Origin: Samsonia erythrinae
Lineage (GTDB): Bacteria > Pseudomonadota > Gammaproteobacteria > Enterobacterales > Enterobacteriaceae
Length of the DNA: 64,000 nt
NCBI RefSeq assembly: GCF_004342665.1
Contig: NZ_SMBY01000003.1
Coordinates: 335,188 to 399,187, forward strand
Direction of reading: 5' to 3'
The notes below the pieces were generated by a model. That model worked only from the letters and a program-made list of their open reading frames with translations. It did no database searches and was not told where the DNA came from. Shown piece by piece: positions 16,559-27,544 of the stretch (position 1 is the first letter of the stretch; every line of letters starts with the position of its first letter). The position numbers were made by a program, and so were the translations under genes.

Positions 16559-17281
16559 ATGGCAACGCTGTTCATTGCCGATCTGCATTTAAGCCTTCAT
16601 GAACCGGCGATAACCGCCGGTTTTCTGCGTTTTTTGCGCCATGAAGCTGTCCACGCAGACGCGCTGTATATCCTTGGCGACCTGTTCGACGCCTGGATTG
16701 GCGACGATGATCCCCAACCGCTGCATGCGACTGTCGCCGCTGAAGTGTATAAACTGCATCAGCGCGGCGTTCCCTGCTATTTCGTACACGGCAACCGCGA
16801 TTTCCTGCTTGGCAAACGCTTCGCCGATGAAAGCGCAATGACGCTATTGCCGACGGAAACCGTGCTCGACCTCTATGGTCAGAAAATCCTTATTTTGCAC
16901 GGTGATACGCTGTGTACTGACGATCACGCCTATCAAAAGTTCCGCCGACGGGTACACAACCCGTTCATTCAGCGACTGTTTTTACGCTTACCTTTATCTC
17001 TGCGCGTGAAGATCGCGAACAAGATGCGTGCGGCCAGTCAGCAGGCTAACCAGCAAAAAACGCAGCAGATTATGGATGTGAATCCGGAAAAGGTGCGCGA
17101 ACGTCTGCGGCACCATCAGGTAAACACCCTGATCCACGGTCATACGCATCGTCCGGCCATCCACCAGATCGACCTTGACGGCGCCCACGCCCGCCGCGCC
17201 GTTCTGGGCGCCTGGCATCAGGCGGGCTCGATGATTAAGGTCACACCACAAAATATCGAATTGATCGCCTTCCCCTTTTAA
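16559..17281 (+). CDS. lpxH: UDP-2,3-diacylglucosamine pyrophosphatase LpxH
   Basis: Peripheral membrane calcineurin-like phosphoesterase that hydrolyses UDP-2,3-diacylglucosamine to lipid X in lipid A synthesis. All five metal blocks are visible: FIADLHL (D8, H10), [31 protein letters not shown] and IHGHTHRP. 240 residues, as expected. It has a weak ribosome site and is likely translated in tandem with ppiB. Confidence 0.95.
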   Translation: MATLFIADLHLSLHEPAITAGFLRFLRHEAVHADALYILGDLFDAWIGDDDPQPLHATVAAEVYKLHQRGVPCYFVHGNRDFLLGKRFADESAMTLLPTETVLDLYGQKILILHGDTLCTDDHAYQKFRRRVHNPFIQRLFLRLPLSLRVKIANKMRAASQQANQQKTQQIMDVNPEKVRERLRHHQVNTLIHGHTHRPAIHQIDLDGAHARRAVLGAWHQAGSMIKVTPQNIELIAFPF

Positions 17282-17336
17282 TCGCGCCCCGCCATTGACG
17301 CTGCCACATCACCGTAACGAAGGGAGATTTCCGCCC

Positions 17337-17352
17337 ACGCAACCGTTTTCCT
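17337..17352. promoter_or_regulatory. PurR operator of purEK
   Basis: ACGCAACCGTTTTCCT matches the PurR consensus (ACGCAAACGTTTTCGT) at 14 of 16 positions, 105 bp before purE. PurR with hypoxanthine or guanine represses de novo purine genes. Confidence 0.8.
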
Positions 17353-17456
17353 CAACATAATGGCATGGTATGCTCTACGCCCTCAACGTCAGACCCTCTC
17401 TATCTGGCCGATGCGAACGCATCACGAACACGTAAAATCACAGGAGCATTACAGGC

Positions 17457-17966
17457 ATGTCATCCAACGTTGCCCCGGCTAAAATCGCCATCGTCATGGG
17501 TTCAAAGAGTGACTGGGCCACTATGCAGTTTGCGGCGGAAATCCTCACTACGCTGCGCATCCCTTTTCATACTGAAGTCGTTTCCGCCCATCGGACGCCG
17601 GACAAACTGTTCAGCTTCGCCGAGAGCGCGGCGCAAAACGGCTTTGATGTGATCATTGCTGGCGCAGGCGGCGCGGCGCACCTGCCGGGGATGCTGGCGG
17701 CGAAAACGCTGGTTCCTGTACTGGGCGTGCCCGTACAAAGCGCCGCGCTGAGTGGTGTAGACAGCCTGTACTCCATCGTCCAGATGCCAAGAGGCATCCC
17801 GGTCGGCACGCTGGCGATCGGCAAAGCCGGTGCGGCCAATGCGGCACTGCTGGCGGCGCAAATCCTCGCGCTGCATGATGACGCCATTGCCACTCGTCTG
17901 ACCGACTGGCGTCAGGCCCAAACTGAGGATGTGCTGTCTCATCCCGATCCGCGGGAGGAGGTATGA
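17457..17966 (+). CDS. purE: N5-carboxyaminoimidazole ribonucleotide mutase PurE
   Basis: Class I PurE, 169 residues, moves the carboxylate of N5-CAIR to give CAIR in purine synthesis. Motifs: [12 protein letters not shown], the substrate loop SAHRTPDKL, and [14 protein letters not shown]. Its TGA overlaps the purK ATG by four bases (ATGA), indicating translational coupling. A PurR box lies upstream. Confidence 0.96.
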   Translation: MSSNVAPAKIAIVMGSKSDWATMQFAAEILTTLRIPFHTEVVSAHRTPDKLFSFAESAAQNGFDVIIAGAGGAAHLPGMLAAKTLVPVLGVPVQSAALSGVDSLYSIVQMPRGIPVGTLAIGKAGAANAALLAAQILALHDDAIATRLTDWRQAQTEDVLSHPDPREEV

Positions 17967-19042
17967 AACCGGTTTGTGTATTAGGCAATGGTCAGCTAGG
18001 CAGAATGATGCGTCAGGCTGGCGAACCGTTGGGCATTGCGGTTTATCCCGTGGGGCTGGATGCCGAACCTGAATCCGTTCCGTTTCATAACAGCGTAATT
18101 ACCGCAGAAATCGAACGCTGGCCGGAAACCGCCCTCACCCGCGAGTTAGCCGATCACGCGGCGTTTGTAAACCGCGATATTTTCCCGCGTCTGGCCGATC
18201 GTCTGACGCAAAAACAGCTGCTGGATTCGCTGAATCTGGCGACAGCCCCCTGGCAACTGCTGGCAAGAGCAGACGAATGGCCGCACGTTTTTGCCTCATT
18301 CGGTGAATTAGCCATCGTTAAACGCCGGGTCGGTGGTTACGACGGCCGTGGACAATGGCGTTTGCGTAATGGTGAACAGCAAACGCTCCCCGCAGAGTGC
18401 TACGGCGAGTGTATCGTTGAGCAGGGAATTCACTTTTCCGGTGAAGTGTCATTGGTTGGCGCACGCAATGCGCACGGAAAATGCGTGTTCTACCCGCTAA
18501 CGCATAACCTGCATCAGGATGGCATTTTGCGCGCCAGCGTCGCGCTCCCTCAACCTGAAGCAACGTTGCAACAGCAGGCGGAGCATATGCTGTCGACGAT
18601 CATGAATACGCTGAACTATGTCGGCGTCATGGCGATGGAATGCTTTATTGTCGGCGATCGCCTGCTCATTAATGAACTGGCGCCTCGCGTGCACAACAGC
18701 GGTCACTGGACGCAAAATGGGGCGTCGATTAGCCAGTTTGAACTTCACCTGCGCGCCATCCTGGATCTGCCGCTACCGGCGCCTATCGTCGAGGCTCCAG
18801 CGGTGATGGTGAATCTGATCGGCACTGACGTGAATACCGACTGGCTGGCGCTACCGCTGATCCACCTGCACTGGTATGAGAAAGAGGTTCGCTCGGGTCG
18901 TAAAGTCGGTCATCTCAATCTCACGTCTGCAACGATCTCGCAGCTACAGCACACTTTGCAGGCCCTGACGCCGCTCTTACCGGCTGAATATCACAGCGGT
19001 CTGGCATGGGCAGCAGAAAAACTCGTCAGTGAACGAAGCTGA
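17963..19042 (+). CDS. purK: N5-carboxyaminoimidazole ribonucleotide synthase PurK
   Basis: ATP-grasp enzyme of 359 residues that carboxylates AIR with ATP and bicarbonate. Visible: N-terminal [28 protein letters not shown] (ATP-binding loop), and [14 protein letters not shown] (metal and phosphate binding). Coupled to purE; ends shortly before a GC-rich hairpin. Confidence 0.96.
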   Translation: MKPVCVLGNGQLGRMMRQAGEPLGIAVYPVGLDAEPESVPFHNSVITAEIERWPETALTRELADHAAFVNRDIFPRLADRLTQKQLLDSLNLATAPWQLLARADEWPHVFASFGELAIVKRRVGGYDGRGQWRLRNGEQQTLPAECYGECIVEQGIHFSGEVSLVGARNAHGKCVFYPLTHNLHQDGILRASVALPQPEATLQQQAEHMLSTIMNTLNYVGVMAMECFIVGDRLLINELAPRVHNSGHWTQNGASISQFELHLRAILDLPLPAPIVEAPAVMVNLIGTDVNTDWLALPLIHLHWYEKEVRSGRKVGHLNLTSATISQLQHTLQALTPLLPAEYHSGLAWAAEKLVSERS

Positions 19043-19051
19043 TCCGCTCTC

Positions 19052-19071
19052 CGGCAGGCTACGGCCTGCCG
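19052..19071. terminator. Hairpin after purK
   Basis: Perfect CGGCAGGC TACG GCCTGCCG stem-loop 10 bp after the purK stop. No T-run, so it may act with Rho or as a mRNA 3' stabiliser. Confidence 0.5.
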
Positions 19072-19529
19072 TCCCTGTGCGACGCCGCGACAATAGATAA
19101 CCGCCAGCGAGCGGCCTGCTCCGGACACCGAATTATTTCACGTATAAGCGTGACACCAGAAAAATAGCGTTTATTATTCCAGCTCCGTTCATTTTATTTT
19201 CGGTTTATTTTTCATCACAGATGAAATTAAAAAAAGCATCAACAAAGATCCGTTACAAATATTTAAAATAAAGTATCAAGTTTGATATTTTATTTCCCCC
19301 TGGCTTTTATTAAAATATTCCCCGTCAATTCATTTATGTGATCGCTTCAATATTATTCGCTGACCACCACGATATAGAATGCCGCCACAAAACAGTATTG
19401 ACCTTTCGACATAATTAGCACTATGTCTTGTTTGTTTTTTAATCTGTGTAACGGCAGGTTGCCGTTAGTGTGATTTTTATACCCCAGCGTGACGGGTATT
19501 AATGTGTTCACCGAGGAGAAACCAATAAA
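19072..19529. other. AT-rich upstream region of sdaC
   Basis: No gene is seen. From about 19140 the base composition turns strongly AT-rich; the sdaC promoter must lie here but I cannot place it with confidence. An antisense frame at 19353-19544 has no family features. Confidence 0.4.
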
Positions 19530-20819
19530 ATGAGCACAATTCATGACAGCAGTCAGGTGTTAGAGCAAACATCAAGCTGGCGTAAAAGCGATACCGTCTG
19601 GATGCTGGGCCTTTACGGCACGGCTATTGGCGCTGGCGTATTATTCCTCCCCATCAATGCGGGAATCGGTGGGTTAATTCCATTAATCATCATGGCAATC
19701 ATTGCCTTTCCCATGACCTATTATTCTCACCGCGCGCTATGCCGTTTTGTGTTGTCCGGTAAAAAGAGCGGTGAAGATATTACCGGAGTCGTTGAAGAAC
19801 ATTTCGGCGTTGGCGCCGGTAATTTAATCACTTTGCTTTATTTTTTCGCTATTTATCCCATTCTATTGGTTTATAGCGTCGCCATTACCAATACCGTAGA
19901 TAGCTTTATTACTCACCAGTTGAATTTGCCTTCTCCGCCGCGCGCTGTGCTGTCATTAATATTAATCCTCGGGTTGATGTTTATTGTTCGTTTCGGCGAA
20001 GTCATGATTGTTAAAGCCATGAGCATTCTTGTTTATCCTTTTGTTGCTGTGTTAATGCTGCTGGCGCTTTATTTAATTCCCAACTGGAATACTTCTGTTT
20101 TTGAAAACATTTCTTTAAGTTCCAGCATCACCGGTAACGGCCTGTTGACTACGTTATGGCTGGCGATTCCGGTGATGGTTTTCTCATTCAACCATTCGCC
20201 GATCATCTCCTCTTTTGCCGTCGCCAAACGTAAAGAATATGGCGATAACGCAGAGAAGAAATGTTCTCGCATCCTGTCTTACAGCCACATAATGATGGTG
20301 CTGACGGTGATGTTCTTCGTTTTCAGCTGTGTACTGAGCCTGTCTCCGGCTGAACTGATGGAAGCCAAATCACAGAACATTTCTATCCTGTCTTATCTGG
20401 CGAACCATTTTAACAATCCGGTTATCGGCTATCTGGCCCCCGTTATTGCGACCATCGCGATCTCTAAATCGTTTCTGGGCCACTATCTGGGCGCCGGCGA
20501 AGGTTTTAACGGCATGCTCGTAAAAGCCCTGCGCAGCAGAGGAAAAACCCTTTCCGACACCAAATTGAACCGTATCACGACATTATTCATGCTGGTCACC
20601 ACCTGGATTGTCGCAACCAAAAACCCCAGCATTCTGGGCATGATTGAAACATTAGGCGGCCCGATTATCGCATGCCTGCTGTTCCTGATGCCGATGTACG
20701 CCATCCAGAAAGTTCCCGCGATGAAAAAATACAGCGGCCACATCAGTAACGTCTTTGTCACGCTTATGGGGCTGATCGCGATTTCCGCCATCATTTACAG
20801 CCTGCGCGATCTGCTGTAA
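19530..20819 (+). CDS. sdaC: Serine/proton symporter SdaC
   Basis: Inner-membrane transporter of the HAAAP family, 429 residues, importing L-serine with protons. Eleven hydrophobic segments; hallmark segments are WMLGLYGTAIGAGVLFLPINAG (N-terminal), LLYFFAIYPILLVYSVAITN, and SFNHSPIISSFAVAKR. It precedes the serine deaminase gene sdaB, giving an uptake-plus-catabolism pair, with a terminator-like hairpin between them. Confidence 0.94.
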   Translation: MSTIHDSSQVLEQTSSWRKSDTVWMLGLYGTAIGAGVLFLPINAGIGGLIPLIIMAIIAFPMTYYSHRALCRFVLSGKKSGEDITGVVEEHFGVGAGNLITLLYFFAIYPILLVYSVAITNTVDSFITHQLNLPSPPRAVLSLILILGLMFIVRFGEVMIVKAMSILVYPFVAVLMLLALYLIPNWNTSVFENISLSSSITGNGLLTTLWLAIPVMVFSFNHSPIISSFAVAKRKEYGDNAEKKCSRILSYSHIMMVLTVMFFVFSCVLSLSPAELMEAKSQNISILSYLANHFNNPVIGYLAPVIATIAISKSFLGHYLGAGEGFNGMLVKALRSRGKTLSDTKLNRITTLFMLVTTWIVATKNPSILGMIETLGGPIIACLLFLMPMYAIQKVPAMKKYSGHISNVFVTLMGLIAISAIIYSLRDLL

Positions 20820-20836
20820 GCCCTCGACACTCATTT

Positions 20837-20872
20837 AACGCCAGTACGTTATTAACGGCTGGCGTTTTTTTT
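20837..20872 (+). terminator. Intercistronic terminator between sdaC and sdaB
   Basis: AACGCCAG ... CTGGCGTT followed by eight T. It sits only 12 bp before the sdaB ATG and directly abuts the sdaB ribosome site AAGGAAAT, so read-through rather than a separate promoter probably feeds sdaB. Confidence 0.8.
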
Positions 20873-20884
20873 AAGGAAATCGCA

Positions 20885-22234
20885 ATGGTCAGCGTATTCG
20901 ATATCTTCAAAATCGGCATCGGCCCGTCCAGCTCGCATACCGTGGGGCCAATGAAAGCAGGGAAAATGTTCACCGACGATCTGGTGAATCACGGCTTCAT
21001 CTCATCGGTCACGCAGATTGTCGTTGATATTTACGGTTCGCTGTCGCTGACCGGAAAAGGCCATCATACCGATATCGCCATTATTATGGGGTTAGCGGGT
21101 AACCTGCCGGAAAGCGTGGATATCGATAGCATCCCGGCATTTATTCAGCAGGTGAAAGACACCCAGCGGCTCCCGCTGCTCGACGGACAGTATGACGTGA
21201 GCTTCCCGCTGGCGACGGCCCTGCGTTTTCAGTCAGAAAACCTGCCGCTGCATGAAAACGGCATGACCCTTCGCGCCTATCGCCAGCAAGAGCTAATTTA
21301 CAGCAAAACGTATTACTCTATCGGCGGCGGATTTGTCGTCGATCAGGAAAATTTCGCTAAGACCACTATGACGGAAGAAAGCGTGCCCTACCCGTATTTC
21401 TCCGCCCAAAAGCTGCTACAGCACTGCCGCGACAACTGCCTGTCGTTATCCGCGATTGTCCTGAAAAATGAGATTGCCCTGCACGGTCGTGAAGCCATTG
21501 AACACTATTTTGCCGATGTGTGGAAAACGATGCAGGAGTGTATACATCGCGGAATGAATACCGAAGGCGTGCTGCCCGGCCCACTGCGCGTTCCTCGTCG
21601 GGCGTCGGCACTGCATCGCCTGCTGTTCATCAATGACCGTTTTTCTCACGACCCGATGGATGCGATGGACTGGGTGAACATGTTCGCGATGGCGGTATCG
21701 GAAGAAAACGCCGCGGGCGGGCGCGTGGTTACCGCACCGACTAACGGCGCGTGCGGCATCATTCCCGCCGTGCTGGCCTACTACGACCACTATGTTCAGC
21801 CAGTGACGCCGGAGTCTTATCTACGTTATTTTCTGGCCTCCGGCGCTATCGGCATGCTCTACAAAATGAACGCGTCTATTTCCGGCGCGGAAGTGGGCTG
21901 TCAGGGCGAAGTCGGCGTTGCCTGTTCAATGGCGGCCGCAGGGCTGGCGGAGCTGCTCGGCGCCAACCCGGAGCAGGTGTGCATCGCAGCGGAGATCGGT
22001 ATGGAACACAATCTGGGGTTGACGTGCGATCCGGTGGCTGGTCAGGTTCAGGTGCCATGCATTGAACGTAACGCCATCGCCTCCGTGAAGGCCATCAACG
22101 CGGCGAGAATGGCGATGCGTCGCGCCAGCGAGCCACGCGTGTCGTTGGATAAAGTCATTGAAACCATGTATGAAACGGGCAAAGACATGAATGCCAAGTA
22201 TCGTGAAACGTCGCGCGGGGGTCTGGCGATTTAA
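20885..22234 (+). CDS. sdaB: L-serine ammonia-lyase (iron-sulfur type)
   Basis: Converts L-serine to pyruvate and ammonia using a [4Fe-4S] cluster. 449 residues, close to the family's usual 454. Motifs: [19 protein letters not shown] at the N-terminus, [21 protein letters not shown], and cysteines [11 protein letters not shown] and [18 protein letters not shown] for the cluster. Companion of sdaC; ends before a good terminator. Confidence 0.94.
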   Translation: MVSVFDIFKIGIGPSSSHTVGPMKAGKMFTDDLVNHGFISSVTQIVVDIYGSLSLTGKGHHTDIAIIMGLAGNLPESVDIDSIPAFIQQVKDTQRLPLLDGQYDVSFPLATALRFQSENLPLHENGMTLRAYRQQELIYSKTYYSIGGGFVVDQENFAKTTMTEESVPYPYFSAQKLLQHCRDNCLSLSAIVLKNEIALHGREAIEHYFADVWKTMQECIHRGMNTEGVLPGPLRVPRRASALHRLLFINDRFSHDPMDAMDWVNMFAMAVSEENAAGGRVVTAPTNGACGIIPAVLAYYDHYVQPVTPESYLRYFLASGAIGMLYKMNASISGAEVGCQGEVGVACSMAAAGLAELLGANPEQVCIAAEIGMEHNLGLTCDPVAGQVQVPCIERNAIASVKAINAARMAMRRASEPRVSLDKVIETMYETGKDMNAKYRETSRGGLAI

Positions 22235-22307
22235 AGTCGTCCTGTGCGAATAGTCTCCTCGTCACCCTGCAAGCGGTTTATGTACGGCGGCCCAGATCCG
22301 TCTGGCC

Positions 22308-22345
22308 GGCTAATGGGGCTGAACGCACATTAGCCTTTATTTTTT
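22308..22345 (+). terminator. Terminator of sdaB
   Basis: GGCTAATG / CATTAGCC stem with a 12-nt loop followed by TTTATTTTTT. It overlaps the end of the convergent XRE gene at 22337. Confidence 0.8.
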
Positions 22346-22774
22346 CTCGCCTTCCGGCACCGACCAGACAATGTTGTTTTCAGCCGCCGCAATGTACCAG
22401 TCAACGGTACTGTTGACCGGCTTTTTGATATTTTCATGCGGGGTGAGCGTTTTGCCGGAGAAAGCCGCCGCTTTCTTTCTGATACGCAACGGCGTCTGTT
22501 TTTTCTCTCCGCTGATTTGCGCGTGGAAGGACTCCACGCCGGCATCAAAAAGCACGCCTTCAAGCTGATGCAAGCGGTTTAATCCGCGTAATATTGAAAG
22601 CAGGCTGCTGAGTGTGATGGATCCGCCCATTTCGGCGCGTTTGATCGTTGCAATTCCCAATCCTGCCCGCTCTGCGAGATCAACCTGTGATAAACGCTGC
22701 TGGATTCTGGCGTCTTTTATTCTCCGACAAAGCTCGGTAATAATTTCGCCCTCGTTCATGGTATTGAATCTCAT
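22337..22774 (-). CDS. XRE-family helix-turn-helix regulator
   Basis: Predicted DNA-binding protein of 145 residues. Residues 6-65 form an XRE/Cro-type HTH (ELCRRIKDARIQQRLSQVDLAERAGLGIATIKRAEMG), and a basic C-terminal tail (RIRKKAAAF...) follows, ending in a short Trp-containing segment. ATG 22774 is preferred because AGGTGG lies 8 nt upstream; a GTG at 22786 is the alternative. Neighbours sdaB and pstB give no functional hint and no toxin partner is adjacent, so the targets are unknown. Confidence 0.75.
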   Translation of the reverse strand: MRFNTMNEGEIITELCRRIKDARIQQRLSQVDLAERAGLGIATIKRAEMGGSITLSSLLSILRGLNRLHQLEGVLFDAGVESFHAQISGEKKQTPLRIRKKAAAFSGKTLTPHENIKKPVNSTVDWYIAAAENNIVWSVPEGEKK

Positions 22775-22903
22775 CTTACCCGCCACCTGCCTGAGTCATA
22801 AAACTGCGCGCAGTTTATCACCAATTTGTCAAATGGCACGGATAATTGATGAACGGTATCCATAATCTTTTGGGGGATTTTAAACGCGTCGGTTTGCAGC
22901 CTG

Positions 22904-23719
22904 TTAGCCAAAGCGCCCGGTAATATAATCTTCCGTGCGCCGCTGGACGGGCGCAGTAAAAAGATCGTCCGTGCGGTTGTATTCGATCAACGTTCCCTGA
23001 TTAATGAAGGCGGTGTAATCCGACACACGGGCAGCCTGTTGCATATTGTGCGTCACCAGCACCAGCGTAAAGTGCTGCTTTAGCGAACCCATCAGTTCTT
23101 CAATAATCAGCGTTGAAATCGGGTCGAGCGCTGAAGTCGGCTCATCTAACAGCAAGACTTCCGGCTCAATCGCAATAGCGCGGGCGATCACCAGTCGCTG
23201 TTGTTGCCCGCTGGACAGCGTGAGCGCATTGTCGCTCAGCCGATCCTTTACCTCATGCCAGAGCGCCGCGGCCCGCAACGCCCGCTCAACGGTATCATCC
23301 AGAAAACGCCGATCGCGCAGTCCCTGCAACCGCAGGCCATAAATCACGTTTTCATAGATCGACTTGGGAAACGGGTTCGGACGTTGAAAGACCATGCCCA
23401 CCCGGCGACGTAACATCGCGACATCCAACTGCGGGTCGTTAATCCGCATGCCATGCAGCCAGATATCGCCCTCCGTGCGGCAGCCATCCACCAGATCGTT
23501 CATGCGATTAAAACAGCGCAGTAAGGTCGATTTGCCGCAGCCGGAAGGACCAATCAATGCCGTCACCTGATTTTTGGGAATGCGAATCGAAATATCATTC
23601 AACGCCTGTTTACCACTATAGAACAGATTCAGATGCTCCACGGTTAACGCGCTCTGCTCATCACTCAGATGATGAACATCAGGCAGCAGCGCCATCGCAT
23701 TCTGTGTCATAAAGCCCAT
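22904..23719 (-). CDS. pstB: Phosphate ABC transporter ATP-binding protein PstB
   Basis: ATPase of 271 residues. Walker [10 protein letters not shown], the PstB-specific [18 protein letters not shown], signature LSSGQQQR, Walker [13 protein letters not shown] and the H-loop VTHNM are all present. The start follows AGGATG. Last gene of a pstC-pstA-pstB operon, 13 bp after pstA. No pstS or phoU is present here, so the operon must borrow a binding protein or act as a second, specialised phosphate system. Confidence 0.92.
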   Translation of the reverse strand: MGFMTQNAMALLPDVHHLSDEQSALTVEHLNLFYSGKQALNDISIRIPKNQVTALIGPSGCGKSTLLRCFNRMNDLVDGCRTEGDIWLHGMRINDPQLDVAMLRRRVGMVFQRPNPFPKSIYENVIYGLRLQGLRDRRFLDDTVERALRAAALWHEVKDRLSDNALTLSSGQQQRLVIARAIAIEPEVLLLDEPTSALDPISTLIIEELMGSLKQHFTLVLVTHNMQQAARVSDYTAFINQGTLIEYNRTDDLFTAPVQRRTEDYITGRFG

Positions 23720-23732
23720 AACTTCATCCTAC

Positions 23733-25379
23733 CTAGAGTGACAACGAACGATATTTTTCACGTAAAACATGCCGGATCCCAATGGCCGCGAGGTTCAGCC
23801 CGACCACGATCAGCACCAGCAGCAGCGCGGTGATATAGACCAGCGGCCTCGCCGCTTCCACATCCGGGCTCTGGAAAGCCAAATCGTAGATCTGGAATCC
23901 CAGATGCATAAATTTCCGCTCCAGATGCAAGTAGGGGAAGATATCATCAACCGGCAACACCGGCACCGATTTCACCACGCCAACCAGCATCAGCGGAGCC
24001 GTTTCCCCTGCCGCACGCGCCACGGCGAGGATCAGACCGGTCATCATCGCGGGAACGGCCATCGGGATCACCACGTGCCACAGCGTTTCAGCCTTGGTTG
24101 CCCCCAGCGCCAGTGAACCGTCACGCACCGACTGGGGAATACGCGACAGCCCCTCCTCCGTTGCTACGATCACCACCGGCAGCGTCAGCAAGGCCAGCGT
24201 CAGCGATGCCCACAGCAGCCCCGGCGTTCCAAATGTCGGGTTAGGCAGCGCCTCAGAATAGAACAGCTGGTCCAACGTGCCGCCAATCAGATAGACAAAA
24301 AAGCCTAGCCCAAATACGCCGTAAACGATTGATGGCACGCCGGCCAGATTGACCACCGCGATCCGCACCCAGCGCGTTAAGCTATTTTTTCCTGCATATT
24401 CATGTAAGTAGATCGCTGCGACGACGCCCAGCGGCATCACAATGATGGACATCAGCACCACCATCAACACCGTGCCGAAAATGGCCGGAAACAGCTGACC
24501 TGCGCTGTTGTTGTCCGGCGAGTAATGCACCAGCATGTGCTTCGCCTGATTGCCCCATTGGCCGATCTTTTCCCATAGATTCATGGTATTGGGAAACCAG
24601 GCCTGTTCAATATCCCTGAGTGGAATAAGATGGATAGCGCCATTCGCATCCCGCAGTTGCACCGTATCGCGGTTGATCTCCTGATTCAGTGCGGTCAACT
24701 GGTGCGAAAGCCCGTCAAACTGGCGCTGTAGCTCAATACGTTCTGCCTGAAGCCGCGCCAGCGCCTGATTATCCAGCGTATTGGTCAACCGCCGTTTTTT
24801 TTCCTCCAGCCGCAGCGCTTCAAACTGCTGGTTGATTTTTGCCATCTCCCCCATGCGGATCGCCTGCGCCATCGCCAGCAACGCCTGCACCTGCTCTACG
24901 CGATGATGCAGCGTTGCCGGTAAATCCGCCGCCACCAGTGGCTGCTCCCCTTCCATCATCCCGGCCAGATAGCCATAAGCCGTGCCATTGTTCATTCGCT
25001 TTAGCACCAGAATGTCGGCGGGTTTCTCAATGCGGGCTATATCACGAGACAGCAGTACGCGAAAGCTCTGTCCATGTATCTCACGCTGACCAATCTTGAC
25101 CAGATAACGCGTTTCCGTCTGCGCCGGCGCAGCCGCTAAACCGGCCTGTTCCAACTGCTGCGGAGAAAGCGTCTGCTCGGCATAAATTTCACCCAGCACC
25201 GCACGCTGCACGCCGTTCTCTGGCTGCAACGTCATCAGCCACACGGGTTGAGGCCACAGGTAACGCATTCCCTGCCCGACCAACAGCGCGGTAATCGCCA
25301 ACATCGCCAGCAGGCTGATAGAAATTGATGATGCCGTCAGCCACACCCAGGGTTTTCCCGAACCGAACCAACGCTTCAC
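23733..25379 (-). CDS. pstA: Phosphate ABC transporter permease PstA (long form)
   Basis: Inner-membrane permease of 548 residues. An N-terminal membrane segment and periplasmic extension with a Gln/Leu-rich coiled coil (about 165-235) precede the permease domain (LMVVLMSIIVMPLGVVAAIYLHEYAG, then the coupling loop EGLSRIPQSVRDGSLALGATKAETLWHVVIP). Standard PstA is about 300 residues; the long form is known from pst operons next to ppk. Its ATG overlaps the pstC stop by four bases. Confidence 0.88.
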   Translation of the reverse strand: MKRWFGSGKPWVWLTASSISISLLAMLAITALLVGQGMRYLWPQPVWLMTLQPENGVQRAVLGEIYAEQTLSPQQLEQAGLAAAPAQTETRYLVKIGQREIHGQSFRVLLSRDIARIEKPADILVLKRMNNGTAYGYLAGMMEGEQPLVAADLPATLHHRVEQVQALLAMAQAIRMGEMAKINQQFEALRLEEKKRRLTNTLDNQALARLQAERIELQRQFDGLSHQLTALNQEINRDTVQLRDANGAIHLIPLRDIEQAWFPNTMNLWEKIGQWGNQAKHMLVHYSPDNNSAGQLFPAIFGTVLMVVLMSIIVMPLGVVAAIYLHEYAGKNSLTRWVRIAVVNLAGVPSIVYGVFGLGFFVYLIGGTLDQLFYSEALPNPTFGTPGLLWASLTLALLTLPVVIVATEEGLSRIPQSVRDGSLALGATKAETLWHVVIPMAVPAMMTGLILAVARAAGETAPLMLVGVVKSVPVLPVDDIFPYLHLERKFMHLGFQIYDLAFQSPDVEAARPLVYITALLLVLIVVGLNLAAIGIRHVLREKYRSLSL

Positions 25380-27544
25380 GCATTTTCTCCTTCATCACGA
25401 TAGCGCCGGCGTAAACGCTGCCGGATAGCTTCGGCCAGCGTGTTCACGGCAAACGTGAAAACAAACAGCGTCAATGCCGTTAGAAACAGAACCCGATAGT
25501 GGCCGCTGTTTGTCACCGCCTCCGGCATTTCAATCGCAATATTTGCCGCCAGCGAACGCAATCCCTGAAGCAGTCCCTCATCCATAATCGGCGTATTGCC
25601 CGTCGCCATGAGCACAATCATGGTTTCCCCTACGGCGCGGCCAAAGCTCAGCATCAGCGCGGCGAAAATCCCGGCGCTGGCGGACGGCAGAACAACGCGC
25701 CACAACGTTTGCCACGCTGTCGCGCCCAGCGCCAGCGACCCCTCGCTTAAGCGCGCAGGAACGCTGAACAGGGCGTCTTCCGCCAGCGAAAAAATCAGCG
25801 GGATCAGCGCAAAACCGAGCGCGACGCCCGCAACCAAGGTATTGCGCTGCACGAAATCATCGCCCAGCCACTGGTATAACGGTTGCCCCAGAATCCCTAT
25901 CTCGATGTACGGCGCCATCCAACAGGCCGCCAGCCAGGTCAGAAAAACCACGGGAAGAAGAAACAGCGCGTCCCATCCCGCCGGGAAACGGGCGCGCCAA
26001 TGCGCGGGCAAACGCTGCGCCAGCCAACCGCAGCCGAGTACGGCCAACACCCATAATATCGGCATCGCCAGAATAGCGGAAAGATAGGTCGCAAAGTGCG
26101 GCGCCAGCCAGATGGCCGCAATCAGCCCGACCACCACCGTCGGCAGCGCCCCCATAATTTCTAACGTGGGTTTAATCCAGCGCCGCAGGGCCGGAGACAT
26201 AAAACAGGCCGTGTAAACCGCCGCGGACAGCGCCAGCGGCGTGGCAAACAGCATCGCGTAGATCGCGGCTTTCAGCGTGCCTAACATCAGCGGCATCATA
26301 CTGAATTTTGTCTGATAGCTATCATCGGCAGACGTTGATTGCCAGATGTACGCCGGTTCAGGATAATTTTCATACCACAGTTTCTGCCACAGCCCGCGCC
26401 AGCCGATATCCGGATAGGGATTATCGACCCGATAGCGATGCCACCCTTGCGCCGTCTCAATCAATAGGGCCTGACCTCGCGCCGAAAGCGCCAGCCCCTG
26501 CGCACGCGCCGGCACATTTTGCGTCAGTAGCGCCTGCGACTGCTTACTGGCAAACAGCGACAGCTTGCCCTGCGCGTTCAGCGTGGCAAACACCCGCCGC
26601 TGCGCTTCGGTCGCCAACAGTACGGACTCGCCAGCGATATGTTCAAACCGACGAATTTCCGTCAGCGTCGCTCCGTCGTCTCCCGGCACCTCAAACCATT
26701 GACTGATCTGTCCGTCAGCCGCCTGCACCAGCAGGGACCGCCCGCCGGACAAGAGCGCCAGATGCAGCGGCTCAGCCAGTTGCAGTTGCCGTTTTTCCCG
26801 CAACGTCAGCGCCGCCCCATCCACCTGCCACTGCATCAGTTCACCGCCGCTGAGCAAATAGAGTTGTTGTCCGTCCGGCGTCAACAACAGTTGTTGAACG
26901 GCGTTGTCGCTAAGCGCAACGCGTGCCCGCACCCGGAGGCCATTGGCATCAATATCGGCAACGATCAAGGTATTTTCCTGCCCGATAGCCGCCACCACGA
27001 GATGTTGTTCCCCGACGGAGGCAATCGCCAGATGGCGCAACGGCTGCGTGGGCAGCCCAAGTGAATATGTCTGTTCACCGAACGGATACGACCAGTCAAA
27101 AGAAAGATGTTCCTTATGCGAGATGACGGGTTGTACAAATCGCAACCGGCCATCGGGCTGATTTAAGGCATAAACCGGCCATTCTCCAGCGCTTTGCGCC
27201 AGCAGACTCAGGGTGGGAACCAGTTGTACTCGCGACACTGGCTGGTTTTTTATGAAAGGAATAAACTCACCGTAGCCCTGGTTGTCAATGCGAAACCCGA
27301 TTTGCCCATCGTCGCTAATGCCGAGTGCCGATGCCGATACCGCGCTATGGCGTTGAACCGTTTTCTGACCATTGACGCTGGGGGAGAGGAACAGCGGCGT
27401 AACCACATACAGCAGATAGAAAAAAATTAATAACAGCGTAGCCAGCACCAGCAGTCCACTGCCGGCGACAACGCGGTGCGTCAAACGATCGACCCGCGCT
27501 CGCCGACGATCCCGATACTGTAATGTGTTGCCTGTTTTTACCAT
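25376..27544 (-). CDS. pstC: Phosphate ABC transporter permease PstC (long form)
   Basis: First gene of the operon, 722 residues. After an N-terminal membrane segment (about 30-50) comes a periplasmic domain of some 330 residues with repeated strand-rich segments resembling a beta-propeller, then the permease domain (LGTLKAAIYAMLFATPLALSAAVYTA, LSEGSLALGATAWQTLWRVVLPSASAGI). Typical PstC lacks the large domain (about 320 residues). Transcribed divergently from ppk, consistent with a role in feeding polyphosphate synthesis. Confidence 0.87.
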   Translation of the reverse strand: MVKTGNTLQYRDRRRARVDRLTHRVVAGSGLLVLATLLLIFFYLLYVVTPLFLSPSVNGQKTVQRHSAVSASALGISDDGQIGFRIDNQGYGEFIPFIKNQPVSRVQLVPTLSLLAQSAGEWPVYALNQPDGRLRFVQPVISHKEHLSFDWSYPFGEQTYSLGLPTQPLRHLAIASVGEQHLVVAAIGQENTLIVADIDANGLRVRARVALSDNAVQQLLLTPDGQQLYLLSGGELMQWQVDGAALTLREKRQLQLAEPLHLALLSGGRSLLVQAADGQISQWFEVPGDDGATLTEIRRFEHIAGESVLLATEAQRRVFATLNAQGKLSLFASKQSQALLTQNVPARAQGLALSARGQALLIETAQGWHRYRVDNPYPDIGWRGLWQKLWYENYPEPAYIWQSTSADDSYQTKFSMMPLMLGTLKAAIYAMLFATPLALSAAVYTACFMSPALRRWIKPTLEIMGALPTVVVGLIAAIWLAPHFATYLSAILAMPILWVLAVLGCGWLAQRLPAHWRARFPAGWDALFLLPVVFLTWLAACWMAPYIEIGILGQPLYQWLGDDFVQRNTLVAGVALGFALIPLIFSLAEDALFSVPARLSEGSLALGATAWQTLWRVVLPSASAGIFAALMLSFGRAVGETMIVLMATGNTPIMDEGLLQGLRSLAANIAIEMPEAVTNSGHYRVLFLTALTLFVFTFAVNTLAEAIRQRLRRRYRDEGENA

